The notes: generated from the letters alone by a model not told the origin. 64,000 bases of DNA from Martelella mediterranea (GCF_004342225.1 NZ_SMAR01000001.1:124001-188000); one strand, 5' to 3'; counted from the stretch's first letter, positions 17,972 through 26,410 are shown. Program-made: numbers and translations.

Positions 17972-19165
17972 TTGCAATCATTTCTGGATTATTCAGGTGC
18001 GCGCGGGCAGAATGCTTTCTTGAGATTGCCAGCGCGCGCCGGGCTGCGGATGGTGCTGGCTTTCTTGCTGGCCTGTCTAGCCCCGCTGGCCACTGTTCCG
18101 GCATTCGCACAGCAGATGCTGGAACCTGTCGCGGCCGGGAAGAGTGGTCGAGACCAGACCATTTCTGCCCAGACGCCCTTGAAAATCGGAATTACGCCGG
18201 TTGCGCCCTTCATTCTCAATCACGGAGAAGGGCAATGGTCCGGAATCGGTGTTGATCTTCTCAACCACGTCGCCAATGCGTTAAGTGTGGAATACGATTT
18301 CGTCGAGACCGCGCCTGAAAATATGGTTGATGCCGTTGCTCAAGGCCGGCTTGATGCCGCTGTCGGCCCTGTTCCCATCAATGCGCGGGACGAGCAGCGG
18401 ATCGATTTCTCACAGCCTTATTACAGTGGTGGCGCCGGTGTTGCTGTCCGGCTTGCGGACCACCTTGGTCCGACCTTTATCTTTGGCCTTTTGACGTCTC
18501 CGGCCTTTTTGTCGATGCTGGGCTTGCTGACCGGCCCGCTGTTCTTTGTGGGAGCCTTTATCTGGTTGCTGGAGCGGCGCGCCAATCCGGAACAGTTTGA
18601 ACCAAGACCCGGCCGCGGCATTTTCTCCGGTTTCTGGTGGGCTACGGTCACCATGACGACGGTTGGATATGGCGACAAGGCCCCTGTCACCTTTCTGGGC
18701 AGGCTTCTGGCCATGTTCTGGATGTTCGCTGCCTTGATCCTTGCAGCGATTACCACCGCTCAACTGGCCGCCGGTTTCAGTGCTTCAATCAATACCGGCA
18801 TCATGAATAATATCTCGGACCTTTCGAGTGCGCGGGTCGGCACGATTTCCAATTCGGCATCGGATAAATATCTGTCGGCGATGAGTATTCACGCCAGCGA
18901 TTACGCGACAGTCTCCGGCGGGCTTGAAGCACTGGAAAAGGGTGATATTGATGCCTTTGTCTATGATCGCGCCGTCTTGCAGTGGATGATTTCGGGAAAC
19001 AGCGACATCTATCTGACGCCCCTGCAGTTCGGGCAGGAAAACTATGGGCTGATGCTGCCCAAAAACAGCCCGGACCGAAAAACTGTCGATATTGCCATCC
19101 TCAACACGCTGGAAACCCAGCAATGGGCGATCACCCTGGAGCGCTATCTCTCCGGCAGCCGGTGA
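17972..19165 (+). CDS. Prokaryotic ionotropic glutamate receptor-like K+ channel (GluR0 type)
   Basis: A 397-residue ligand-gated channel candidate. After a signal peptide (hydrophobic to about residue 46, AFA before QQ) comes lobe 1 of a type 3 solute-binding domain (about 70-165), then helix M1 (about 179-201), a re-entrant pore with the potassium selectivity filter T230-V-G-Y-G-D235, helix M2 (about 243-265) ending ITTAQLAAGFS, and lobe 2 (about 280-390). This split binding-domain plus pore order is that of cyanobacterial GluR0, and TTAQLAA parallels the gate motif of animal receptors. The start is TTG 17972 with GAGGGG upstream; ATG 18050 would shorten the signal peptide. Ligand, probably an amino acid, is unknown. 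Confidence 0.9.
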   Translation: MQSFLDYSGARGQNAFLRLPARAGLRMVLAFLLACLAPLATVPAFAQQMLEPVAAGKSGRDQTISAQTPLKIGITPVAPFILNHGEGQWSGIGVDLLNHVANALSVEYDFVETAPENMVDAVAQGRLDAAVGPVPINARDEQRIDFSQPYYSGGAGVAVRLADHLGPTFIFGLLTSPAFLSMLGLLTGPLFFVGAFIWLLERRANPEQFEPRPGRGIFSGFWWATVTMTTVGYGDKAPVTFLGRLLAMFWMFAALILAAITTAQLAAGFSASINTGIMNNISDLSSARVGTISNSASDKYLSAMSIHASDYATVSGGLEALEKGDIDAFVYDRAVLQWMISGNSDIYLTPLQFGQENYGLMLPKNSPDRKTVDIAILNTLETQQWAITLERYLSGSR

Positions 19166-19170
19166 TTGTG

Positions 19171-20073
19171 CTACGCGGCACTGCGGCGAATATAGGCGGA
19201 CATACCTTCAGCAAGGGTGTCAAAGGTTGCGCGGCAGCGCGGCGCATGGCGCAGGTCTTCATGCATGGCAATCCAGACCGGTAAAGAGAATGGTATTTTG
19301 CCTTTGAGTACCTCCACCAGGTCCGGGTTGGAACGCCCCAGCGGAACCTGGCAGAAGCCGATACCGCAACCAGCGCGGATCGCTGCAAGCTGTGCGAGGT
19401 TGCTATCGCTGCGGAAACTGAAATCCGGGATCGCAAGGCTGGGGAAGGCTTTCAGGACATCCCGGACATAGGCAAGCTGATGATCAAAACCGATACACCG
19501 CATTTTCGCGAGGTCATCGAAGCTTTCAGGCATTCCATATTCGGCAATGAAATCGCGGTGGGCGAAACAGGCGATCGGAATTCTGCCGATGAATTTCGTC
19601 ACCAGTGCGTCCTGTGCCGGTTCAACCATTCTGAGCGCGATATCGGCCTGACGGTGGAGCAGGTCTTCAATCTGGTCAGAAACCGAAAGCTCAACCTTCA
19701 GCTTTTCATGAGTTTTCAGCAGCGGTGCGATGATGGGCGGCAGAACCTCAATGGCAATGACTTCGCTTGCACTCACACGCACGCTGCCGGACACAGTGCC
19801 GCTTTCTTCCGATGTGGCGCGTTTTATCGCATCGGCAGCTGATGCCATCGTTTCAGCATAGCCCTTCAGGCTGCGTGCTGTCTCGGTTGGCTCAAGGCCG
19901 CGCTGAGAGCGGGTAAATAACTGCTGGCCTGCATCCTCTTCCAGCGCTTCAATATGGCGCCCCGCCGTTGGCTGTGTGATGCCCAGCTTGCGCGCAGCCG
20001 CAGAAAGCGACCCGGTTTCGAGAACCGCCAGTAAGGTTCGGTAATGGTCCCAGCCATGATCCGGTTTCGCCAT
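19171..20073 (-). CDS. LysR-family transcriptional regulator
   Basis: 300 residues: N-terminal helix-turn-helix (YRTLLAVLETGSLSAAARKLGITQPTAGRHIEALEED) and a LysR substrate-binding domain (about 95-295). Divergent from the NAD(P)-dependent oxidoreductase at 20173, with a 99-bp gap containing the palindrome TGTATACA (20081-20088), so that gene is its likely target and the site also suits autoregulation. Converges with the channel gene with only 5 bases between them. Inducer unknown. Confidence 0.9.
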   Translation of the reverse strand: MAKPDHGWDHYRTLLAVLETGSLSAAARKLGITQPTAGRHIEALEEDAGQQLFTRSQRGLEPTETARSLKGYAETMASAADAIKRATSEESGTVSGSVRVSASEVIAIEVLPPIIAPLLKTHEKLKVELSVSDQIEDLLHRQADIALRMVEPAQDALVTKFIGRIPIACFAHRDFIAEYGMPESFDDLAKMRCIGFDHQLAYVRDVLKAFPSLAIPDFSFRSDSNLAQLAAIRAGCGIGFCQVPLGRSNPDLVEVLKGKIPFSLPVWIAMHEDLRHAPRCRATFDTLAEGMSAYIRRSAA

Positions 20074-20172
20074 ACGAATATGTATACACGCGATACTGTT
20101 TTATACAATTCCGTTTGTTTGTTTCTGGATGGATACTCGCCGCAGTGCCTCGGACGAACAAAGGAGTATGTC

Positions 20173-21201
20173 ATGGTTCAAAACACCATAGAGCAGAAGC
20201 AGCGGTCTATTCTGGTGCTCGGCGCAACGGGCGGTGTTGGCGGTGCTGTTGCCCGGGCATTCAACAGCGCAGGCTTTCATGTCAAAGCGCTGAGCCGGAA
20301 TCCGGAGCGCCATCGCGAAAGGTTTCCAGATTACGCGTGGATAGCCGGAGATGCGATGTGCAGGGAAGCGGTTGCCAAAGCCGCGACAGGCGTCGATTTC
20401 ATCTTCCATGGTGTTAATCCGCCGGAGTATCGGGACTGGGACAAGCTGGTTCTCCCGATGTTGGAAAGCACGATTGCTGCCGCCAAAGCGCATAATGCGC
20501 GTATCCTGTTTCCCGGCACGGTTTACAATTTCGGTCCGGACGTTTTTCCCTCGCCTGCAGAAGACAGTCCGCAGACCGCAAAAACCCGGAAAGGGCGGAT
20601 CCGCATTTTGATGGAGGAGCGGCTGCGCGACGTGGCATGGGAGGGCACGCAGGTTGTTCTGGTGCGTGCAGGCGATTTTTTTGGATCGGGTACCGGAGCC
20701 GGCAATAGCTGGTTTGCGCAGATGATCCGTCCCGGAAAATCGCTGAAGGCGGTGACAAAGCTCTCAGCGCCTGGCGTCGGCCATCAGTGGGCTTATCTTC
20801 CCGATCTTGCTGAAACCTTTGTTCGTCTCGCTGAGCGTAGTGATAACCTGCCCTTGCACAATGTATTTCATTTCGAGGGTTTCTGGGATCAGGATGGTGA
20901 GCAGATGATTGCCGCGATCCGGCGTGCGAGCGCTCAGCCGCAACTGAAGGTGAGACATTTTCCGTGGTTTCTTGTGCCGCTGCTTTCTCCGTTCGTGCCA
21001 ATCATGCGGGAAATCCGGGAAATCCGCTATCTTTGGCGCCAGCCACTACACATGCAGAACGAAAAGCTTGTAGCTGTGCTTGGTGAGGAACCACGAACGC
21101 CGATCGACCTGGCCGTGCGTGCGACCCTTGAAGCTTATCGCTGCCTGCCGGTTTCAGAACTTCAGTCTTCAGAGATCAAAGCCCAAGCACGGACAGCATG
21201 A
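20173..21201 (+). CDS. NAD(P)-dependent oxidoreductase, extended SDR family
   Basis: A 342-residue Rossmann-fold protein beginning LVLGATGGVGGAVARAF (GxxGxxG nucleotide site at about residues 17-23), with an epimerase/NmrA-like layout. The usual catalytic YxxxK is replaced by a less typical FPGTVYNFG region, so catalysis cannot be assumed. AAGGAG lies 8 bases before ATG 20173; the frame extends upstream to 20044 but that part overlaps the divergent promoter. Likely controlled by the divergent LysR protein. Its 3' end overlaps the convergent antiporter gene by 26 bp. Confidence 0.85.
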   Translation: MVQNTIEQKQRSILVLGATGGVGGAVARAFNSAGFHVKALSRNPERHRERFPDYAWIAGDAMCREAVAKAATGVDFIFHGVNPPEYRDWDKLVLPMLESTIAAAKAHNARILFPGTVYNFGPDVFPSPAEDSPQTAKTRKGRIRILMEERLRDVAWEGTQVVLVRAGDFFGSGTGAGNSWFAQMIRPGKSLKAVTKLSAPGVGHQWAYLPDLAETFVRLAERSDNLPLHNVFHFEGFWDQDGEQMIAAIRRASAQPQLKVRHFPWFLVPLLSPFVPIMREIREIRYLWRQPLHMQNEKLVAVLGEEPRTPIDLAVRATLEAYRCLPVSELQSSEIKAQARTA

Positions 21202-22276
21202 TAAATGTTGCAAACAGTACGAAATGCGTCATGCCCTCAATCGCATTCGTCTCGCCGTCGTTTACATTAATGGCGGCGGCGATCAGTGTGATCGTCACCA
21301 TGGTGATCTGAACCGGGGTCATGGCCATCGTGAACGGCTGACCGGTGAAAAGAGCGATGGATTCGACCACCGGCACGGTCAGGATCACCGTGGAGAGAGA
21401 CGCGCCAAGGGCGATATTGACAACTGCCTGCATGCGATTGCGCAGGGCTGCGCGCAAGGCGGTCAGAATTTCCGGCCCGGCCGCAATTGCCGCGACCAGA
21501 ATGGCGGTTAGAGCCAGAGGTGCGCCCGTGCCTTCAAGCCCGTGATTGAGGAAAGCGGACATGAACTCGGCTTCGGCTCCGATCAGAATAACACCGATGA
21601 CGAGGACCGTGATGGAAATGGAAAGAGATGTTTTGCTGTGAGCGGGCTCTTTGCGGGGCGTATCTGACTGTGTCTGGCTCATCTTGGGGTAGCGATAGGC
21701 AAAGAAGTAGCTGTGCTGCCCAACCTGCATTTTCAGAAAAACCGCATAGAGTGCCAGCATCGCTATGATCGTAAAGGCAGAATAATAATGCCAGCTTTCC
21801 TGCGGAATGAAATCCGGCACCACCATAGAGATGCCCATGGCGGTCAGGATCATCACCGAGTAGGTTTTCCCGGAGTCGTCATTATAGGGCTGTTCGCCGT
21901 GTTTCAGGCCACCCAGAAGAGCGGCAATGCCCAGAATGCCGTTAATATCCAGCATCACAGCAGAGTAGATTGTATCGCGGACCAGCGTTGGTTGTTCGCT
22001 CTCACGCATCATAATGACCAGAATAAGCACCTCCACCAGAACAGCAGAGAGCGTCAGGATCATCGTGCCGTAGGGATCGCCCGCCTTTTCGGCCAGTATT
22101 TCTGCATGATGTGCCACGCGCATGGACGCGCAGGCGATTGATATTACGAGCAGTGCGGCAGCCAGAAGCGAGACGCTCTGACTGCCTGACAGAATATGGT
22201 GCTCCAGAAAGAAAGCAATGGCGGCAAGTGCCAGTGCCTGCACCAGAAGATATTCCTGCCTGATGAGGCCTGACAT
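21176..22276 (-). CDS. chaA: Calcium:proton (cation/H+) antiporter, ChaA family
   Basis: A 366-residue inner-membrane exchanger, identical in length to E. coli ChaA, with about 11 helices. The first CaCA repeat has DPYGTMILTLSAVLVEV and the second GPEILTALRAALRNRMQ followed by NIALGASLSTVILTVPVVE, the paired acidic regions that coordinate cations. A hydrophilic loop (about 199-215) divides the halves. It should expel Ca2+, Na+ or K+ in exchange for protons, mainly at alkaline pH. AAAGGAG precedes the ATG. Downstream neighbour on the opposite strand overlaps by 26 bp. Confidence 0.9.
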   Translation of the reverse strand: MSGLIRQEYLLVQALALAAIAFFLEHHILSGSQSVSLLAAALLVISIACASMRVAHHAEILAEKAGDPYGTMILTLSAVLVEVLILVIMMRESEQPTLVRDTIYSAVMLDINGILGIAALLGGLKHGEQPYNDDSGKTYSVMILTAMGISMVVPDFIPQESWHYYSAFTIIAMLALYAVFLKMQVGQHSYFFAYRYPKMSQTQSDTPRKEPAHSKTSLSISITVLVIGVILIGAEAEFMSAFLNHGLEGTGAPLALTAILVAAIAAGPEILTALRAALRNRMQAVVNIALGASLSTVILTVPVVESIALFTGQPFTMAMTPVQITMVTITLIAAAINVNDGETNAIEGMTHFVLFATFIMLSVLGL

Positions 22277-22307
22277 CGCGTGCTCCTTTCCGGAAGGCTG
22301 AGTGTTG

Positions 22308-23279
22308 TCAGCCCTTCATCATGATTTTGCCGTTACGGCCCGGTGTCAGAGCGGCATCTACGGCTTCGATAATATTATCCAGCGCATAGACGCCGCCGAC
22401 ATCAAGCGGAAGCTTGCCGGAGGCTGCAAGGCCAATCAGTTCCTTCATGAGCGCGGCTTTTTTCTCCGGTTCCATATCGCGGATAACACGCGCACCCCAG
22501 AAACCTTTGATGGTCAGTTGTTTAAAGATCACTTCGCCGGATGCAACCGGAACCGGTTCGCCAGTGGCTGAACCGAAGGTGACGAGGAGACCGTCATCCC
22601 CAAGAAGGCTGATGAGATCAGCCGCTGCCTTACCGCCAACCGAATCGACGGCAGCTTTTGCACCCTTTTCGCCGGTGATGGCCCGGACCTTGTCCTGCCA
22701 GCCGTCCTCAGTGGTTACGACGATATTCTCAAGATTACTGATTTCCTCCGCCGCTTCTGCGCGACGAACAAGGTTGACAACATTAACGCCGCGAGACTTC
22801 GCCAGAACGGCAAGGATTTTGCCAACGGCACCATTGGCTGCCGTCTGGATTACCCAGTCGCCTTCCGAAACATTCAGAAAGTCGTGAAGTGAGATGGCGC
22901 TGAACGGCATGGCAACCAGCTGGGCGGCGGCCTCATCTTCAATCGCATCGGGCAGGGGGATGACGGAGCCGCCTGGCACGGTAAAGTATTCGCTCCAGCT
23001 TCCGCGCACGCCTGAAGCCGTCACGCGCTTTCCCATCAGCCCTTCGTCCACGCCTTCACCAACGGCCTCAATCGTGCCGACTGCTTCGGAGCCACCGATA
23101 GCCGGAAGGTCAGGCTTGTAGCCATAAGTGCCTCGCACAGTCCACAGGTCGTGATTGTGGATCGGCGAGAGGGTCATACGTACCAGAACTTCTCCGGCTT
23201 TGGGTTCGGGTTTGGCGATCTCTCCGGCGTTCAACACGTCGCGTGGTTCACCAAACGTATCGTGTGTTGCGGCTTTCAT
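22308..23279 (-). CDS. Zinc-independent MDR-family quinone/enoyl reductase
   Basis: 323-residue medium-chain dehydrogenase/reductase with N-terminal GroES-like domain (GEVLVRMTLSPIHNHDLWTVRG) and Rossmann domain (WVIQTAANGAVGKILAVLAKSRG). The cysteine and histidine ligands of zinc alcohol dehydrogenases are missing, and the NxAxGAVG nucleotide motif resembles 2-enoyl thioester reductase (ETR-like) or NADPH:quinone reductases. AAAGGAG precedes ATG. It lies between the antiporter and the Old Yellow Enzyme on the same strand (31- and 88-bp gaps), so cotranscription with the latter is possible: both reduce activated double bonds. Confidence 0.88.
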   Translation of the reverse strand: MKAATHDTFGEPRDVLNAGEIAKPEPKAGEVLVRMTLSPIHNHDLWTVRGTYGYKPDLPAIGGSEAVGTIEAVGEGVDEGLMGKRVTASGVRGSWSEYFTVPGGSVIPLPDAIEDEAAAQLVAMPFSAISLHDFLNVSEGDWVIQTAANGAVGKILAVLAKSRGVNVVNLVRRAEAAEEISNLENIVVTTEDGWQDKVRAITGEKGAKAAVDSVGGKAAADLISLLGDDGLLVTFGSATGEPVPVASGEVIFKQLTIKGFWGARVIRDMEPEKKAALMKELIGLAASGKLPLDVGGVYALDNIIEAVDAALTPGRNGKIMMKG

Positions 23280-23367
23280 ATCTGACTCCTTTTGTCATGC
23301 CCGCTTTGTGCCGAGGGGCGGCAACGCGCGGTTTCTGCAGCCAGATTTAGGTCTTCAAATCAGAATT

Positions 23368-24483
23368 TCAGCCACCGAGCATCGGATAATCGACATAGCC
23401 CTCTGCTCCGCCGCCATAAAGTGTTTTCTGATCCATGGTATTCAAAGGCGCATTGATACGAAGACGGCGCACCAGATCAGGGTTGGCAATATAGGCGCGG
23501 CCAAAACAGATCAGGTCCGCGCGTTCCTTTTCCAGTGCATCGATGGCCATTGTCCGGTCATAACCATTATTGACCATCCAGGCGCCAGTGCCTTCGGTGC
23601 GATAATAGGTTTCGCGCATTTCATCATAGTTGAAGGGGCGCTCGCCCTGATAAAACGCGCGGTCGCCGCCGGTTGCACCTTCAATGATATGCACATAGGC
23701 GAGGTCATAGGCGCTGAGCTGGCTTGCCACATAGTTGAACAGCAGCTGTGGGTTCTCATCCTCGATATCATTGGCAGGCGTAACCGGGGAAAGACGAATG
23801 GCTGTGCGGCCTGCGCCGATTTCTCGCGAGATTGCACCGACAACATCGAACATGAAGCGGGCGCGGTTCTCAACCGGGCCGCCATAAAGGTCGGTTCGCT
23901 GATTAGTTCCGGAGCGCAAAAACTGGTCAATCAAATAACCGTTTGCTGCGTGAATCTCCACACCGTCAAAACCTGCCGTCATTGCGTTACGCGCCGCCTG
24001 CCGGAAATCCTCGATAATGCCGGAAATCTCAAAAGGCTTCAGCGCCCGTGGCACTGAGGTTTCGACAAAGTCCCCCGTGCCGTCAGGATAAATGACAAAC
24101 GTTTTGGCTTTGGCCTGTAATGCCGAGGGCGCAACCGGCGGATCACCGAAGGGCTGCAGTGACTTGTGTGAAATGCGCCCGACATGCCAGAGCTGGCAGA
24201 AAATTTTTCCGCCCGCTTCATGGACGGCTGCTGTGACCTGCTTCCAGCCCGCAATTGCTTCGTCTGTGTAAAGTCCGGGCACATGAGAATAGCCCTGCGC
24301 CTGCGCGGTAATCGCTGTCGCTTCTGAAATGATCAGGCCGGCAGAAGCGCGTTGCCTGTAATATTCTACGTTGAGCGCTCCCGGTGTCGCGTCCGGCGCC
24401 CGGTTACGGGTGAGAGGCGCCATGACAATCCGGTTTTCCAGCGTCACGTCGCCGATTGTGATGGGGTCAAAGAGATTGGCCAT
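23368..24483 (-). CDS. nemA: Old Yellow Enzyme, N-ethylmaleimide reductase type
   Basis: 371-residue FMN-dependent ene-reductase closely following E. coli NemA (365): MAPLTRNRA near the N-terminus, EYYRQRASAGLIISEAT, VQLWH-like CQLWHVGRISH, the substrate-binding H-x-x-N in VEIHAANGYLIDQFL, and the C-terminal GGGAEGYVDYP. It reduces alpha/beta-unsaturated carbonyls, maleimides or nitro compounds using NAD(P)H. GGAAGGG lies 5 bases before ATG 24483; a longer frame to 24510 lacks support. Confidence 0.9.
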   Translation of the reverse strand: MANLFDPITIGDVTLENRIVMAPLTRNRAPDATPGALNVEYYRQRASAGLIISEATAITAQAQGYSHVPGLYTDEAIAGWKQVTAAVHEAGGKIFCQLWHVGRISHKSLQPFGDPPVAPSALQAKAKTFVIYPDGTGDFVETSVPRALKPFEISGIIEDFRQAARNAMTAGFDGVEIHAANGYLIDQFLRSGTNQRTDLYGGPVENRARFMFDVVGAISREIGAGRTAIRLSPVTPANDIEDENPQLLFNYVASQLSAYDLAYVHIIEGATGGDRAFYQGERPFNYDEMRETYYRTEGTGAWMVNNGYDRTMAIDALEKERADLICFGRAYIANPDLVRRLRINAPLNTMDQKTLYGGGAEGYVDYPMLGG

Positions 24484-24698
24484 GAATTCCCTTCCAGAGC
24501 CGTAAACCAAACATACGGTCAGATCACATCTGTAGCGTAAGCCCGTACTTCAGGCAATTCCACCCCGCAGATTACAGCATCGGCCAGCAGGAAGTCGGGC
24601 GCGTCTCTTGGTTTCTTTTCGGACGGAAAGTGAGGCCGTCTGCGCACAGGCAATGGCCTGCCGGAGGCGAAAGCATGCGTAGTGAAGCCCAAAAATCG

Positions 24699-24730
24699 CG
24701 CAAAAAAAAGGGCCTCCAAATGGGGCCCTG
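24699..24730 (-). terminator. Terminator of distal sRNA
   Basis: On the minus strand AGGGCCCC-ATTT-GGAGGCCCT forms a stem with one bulge and is followed by eight T (24702-24709 as A on the plus strand). Confidence 0.85.
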
Positions 24731-24812
24731 TATAAGTTGTGAAGGTTAAACCTCCAGAGGGGAACAGCTGCTGCGGCGGGACTGGAGAGCCAACCGCCAA
24801 CGCATCAGCTGT
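24702..24812 (-). ncRNA. abcR: AbcR-like small RNA, distal copy
   Basis: About 110-nt predicted sRNA. Promoter: -35 ATTGCA (24842-24847), 17-bp spacer, -10 CCATAT (24819-24824), close to the alphaproteobacterial CTTGAC/CTATAT consensus. The 3' end is an intrinsic terminator: GGGCC/GGCCC stem (24710-24728) then eight U. Shared with the second copy at 24894-25014 are the 5' ACAGCTGATGC segment, the GCAGCAGCTGTTCCCC core and CTCTGGAGGTTT, which is pyrimidine-rich and able to pair with ribosome binding sites. Tandem copies beside a LsrB/VtlR regulator fit AbcR1/AbcR2 (alpha-r15), Hfq-dependent repressors of ABC-transporter mRNAs. Exact ends are estimates. Confidence 0.75.
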
Positions 24813-24893
24813 AATTCGATATGGTTCTTTTTTGTGCGCAATGCAATAGTTTTCATCGCTTGATGCGAAAAAAAAGTTCAATTTGTGCGGGAT

Positions 24894-25014
24894 AAAAAAA
24901 GAGGGCCACCGAAAAATCGGGGCCCTTTAAAGTTAGAAGGCTTCTCAAAACCTCCAGAGGGGAACAGCTGCTGCGGTGCACCAAGGAGAAGTTGGGCACC
25001 AACTGCATCAGCTG
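24894..25014 (-). ncRNA. abcR: AbcR-like small RNA, proximal copy
   Basis: About 120-nt predicted sRNA, tandem homologue of 24702-24812. Promoter: -35 CTTGTG (25044-25049), 17-bp spacer, -10 GCATAT (25021-25026). Terminator stem GGGCCCCGA/TCGGTGGCCC (24903-24925) is followed by seven U. The conserved core GCAGCAGCTGTTCCCC and CTCTGGAGGTTT is identical to the other copy, while the region before it (GGTGCCCAACTTCTCC) and the stretch before the terminator differ, which suggests partly distinct target sets. It lies downstream of lsrB on the same strand but has its own promoter. Confidence 0.78.
24900..24928 (-). terminator. Terminator of proximal sRNA
   Basis: Minus strand GGGCC-CCGA-TTTT-TCGG-T-GGCCC, a 9-bp stem with one bulged base, followed by CTC and seven T (A-run at 24894-24900 on the plus strand). 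Confidence 0.88.
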
Positions 25015-25040
25015 TGTGCGATATGCTCTTGAATTAGGCA

Positions 25041-25493
25041 TAACACAAGTTTCCTTTGTGCATGGCAGCCATGCATTTTTTGAAAAATACCTACTTTTGT
25101 GTGCAAAATATATTCAGTGATGAATGTTGACTAAAAAATGTGCAAAATTTATCGTTTGGTTTATATTTTTTTAGAGGCTGGAACTTGTGCATTCATCTTT
25201 TTCTGTAGGTTTTGACTTACGTTTTTAGGCCGGAAAAGTTCAGGCGTGTGAAATTTCGCGCTGTTCAGAAGCTGTCTGTATGATCCCGTCGTGAAAAAAA
25301 CACGATTCGCGGTGCTTCATTCTCTTGTTGGATGTTCGGGTAGGGAAGGAGCCGGGCAAGTCGGTGCAGTTAACCACAGTGACTTGATGGGCAGGCAGCG
25401 GTTGGCAGGCTCTGATCGTAACGTTCTGATGCTGTTACGAAGACCTGACCATCGCATCACGGAGTGTTTATCCACTCCCGCAGAGTTTGCTTC
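25041..25493. other. AT-rich intergenic region between sRNA promoter and lsrB
   Basis: About 450 bp with no convincing gene; short frames here lack ribosome binding sites and families. The part to 25200 is markedly AT-rich (runs such as TTTATATTTTTTTAG). It contains the proximal sRNA -35 hexamer and, just upstream, the palindrome TGCATGG-CAG-CCATGCA (25059-25075) followed by TTTTTT, which could be a protein-binding site or a plus-strand terminator insulating the sRNA promoter. The rest, to 25493, is of ordinary composition and unassigned. Confidence 0.5.
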
Positions 25494-26405
25494 TCAGAAG
25501 CTCCAGTTGCGTGATTTTGACACGATAAAGTCGCGGAAGACTTTCAATTTTGCTGAATTCTTCATTTCATCCGGATAGCAGAAATATGTGTCGAAAGTCG
25601 GAACGTCGGCATGTGTTACCAATTGCAGCAAGCCGGGATCGCGACCGACAATATAGTCTGGCAGCATGGCGATACCAATGCCGAGCAGCGCTGCGCGCTT
25701 GATTGACGTTAGCGAGTTGATCTGCAGATGGGCGGGGCGAGGGTTATCAGAAGAGCGTCCTGCGATTTCCAGCCAGTTCACATCCAGCAGGTAACCCGGC
25801 GCCGGTTCGCCAAAGGAAATGATCCGGTGATTATCGAGGTCTTCGATCGACTGCGGCTCGCCGTGGCGGTTGATGTAGGAGGGTGACGCGTAGACGTGCA
25901 TATGCACGGTGAACAGTTTGCGCTGTATGAGGTCCGGCTGCTGCGGTTGCCGCAGCCGGATGGCGCAATCGGCATGGCGCATGTTTACATCCAGCTCTTC
26001 ATTGTCGAGAATAAGCTGGATCTGCATATCAGGATAAAGCTGCAGAAACTCCTGAACCTTGTCTGTGAGCCAGCCCTGTCCAAGTCCGACCGTTGTCGTG
26101 ACGCGAAGCTTGCCCGAGGGCTTTTCCTTGGTTTCGGTCAGGCGGTTGCGAACGCCCTCCAGTTTCAGCAGAACGTCATGCGCTGTCCTGTAGAGCAATT
26201 CACCCTGCTCGGTCAGGATCAGGCCGCGCGCGTGGCGATGAAACAGTTTGACGCCGACATCCTGCTCCAGCGCGCTGACCTGCCGGCTGATGGCCGATTG
26301 TGAAAGGTGGAGCTTGTCGGCGGCATGCGTAAACGAACCGGCCTCCGCTGCGGCATGAAATATCCGCAGCTTATCCCAGTCGAGAGGCATGCTCGTGCTT
26401 TTCAT
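25494..26405 (-). CDS. lsrB: LysR-family regulator LsrB/VtlR
   Basis: 303 residues with an N-terminal LysR helix-turn-helix (LRIFHAAAEAGSFTHAADKLHLSQSAISRQVSALE) and a C-terminal ligand domain. Its place directly after trxB (5-base gap), with a divergent lrp beyond, is the lrp-trxB-lsrB arrangement of Rhizobiales. LsrB in Sinorhizobium is a redox-responsive regulator of LPS and oxidative defence; the Brucella homologue VtlR activates abcR2. Cysteine 147 (RHADCAIR) and a second in TYFCYPDEM are candidates for redox sensing. The AbcR-like genes on the 3' side are its likely targets. ATG 26405 is used; an internal ATG 15 bases later is possible. Confidence 0.88.
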   Translation of the reverse strand: MKSTSMPLDWDKLRIFHAAAEAGSFTHAADKLHLSQSAISRQVSALEQDVGVKLFHRHARGLILTEQGELLYRTAHDVLLKLEGVRNRLTETKEKPSGKLRVTTTVGLGQGWLTDKVQEFLQLYPDMQIQLILDNEELDVNMRHADCAIRLRQPQQPDLIQRKLFTVHMHVYASPSYINRHGEPQSIEDLDNHRIISFGEPAPGYLLDVNWLEIAGRSSDNPRPAHLQINSLTSIKRAALLGIGIAMLPDYIVGRDPGLLQLVTHADVPTFDTYFCYPDEMKNSAKLKVFRDFIVSKSRNWSF

Positions 26406-26410
26406 TGTCT

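Noticed and set aside
24519-24881. 120-codon minus-strand frame across the distal sRNA
   Set aside because: It reads through an sRNA promoter, core and terminator, has no ribosome binding site and no homologous frame in the second sRNA copy.
25291-25578. 95-codon plus-strand frame before and into lsrB
   Set aside because: No ribosome binding site, overlaps the 3' end of lsrB and has no family.
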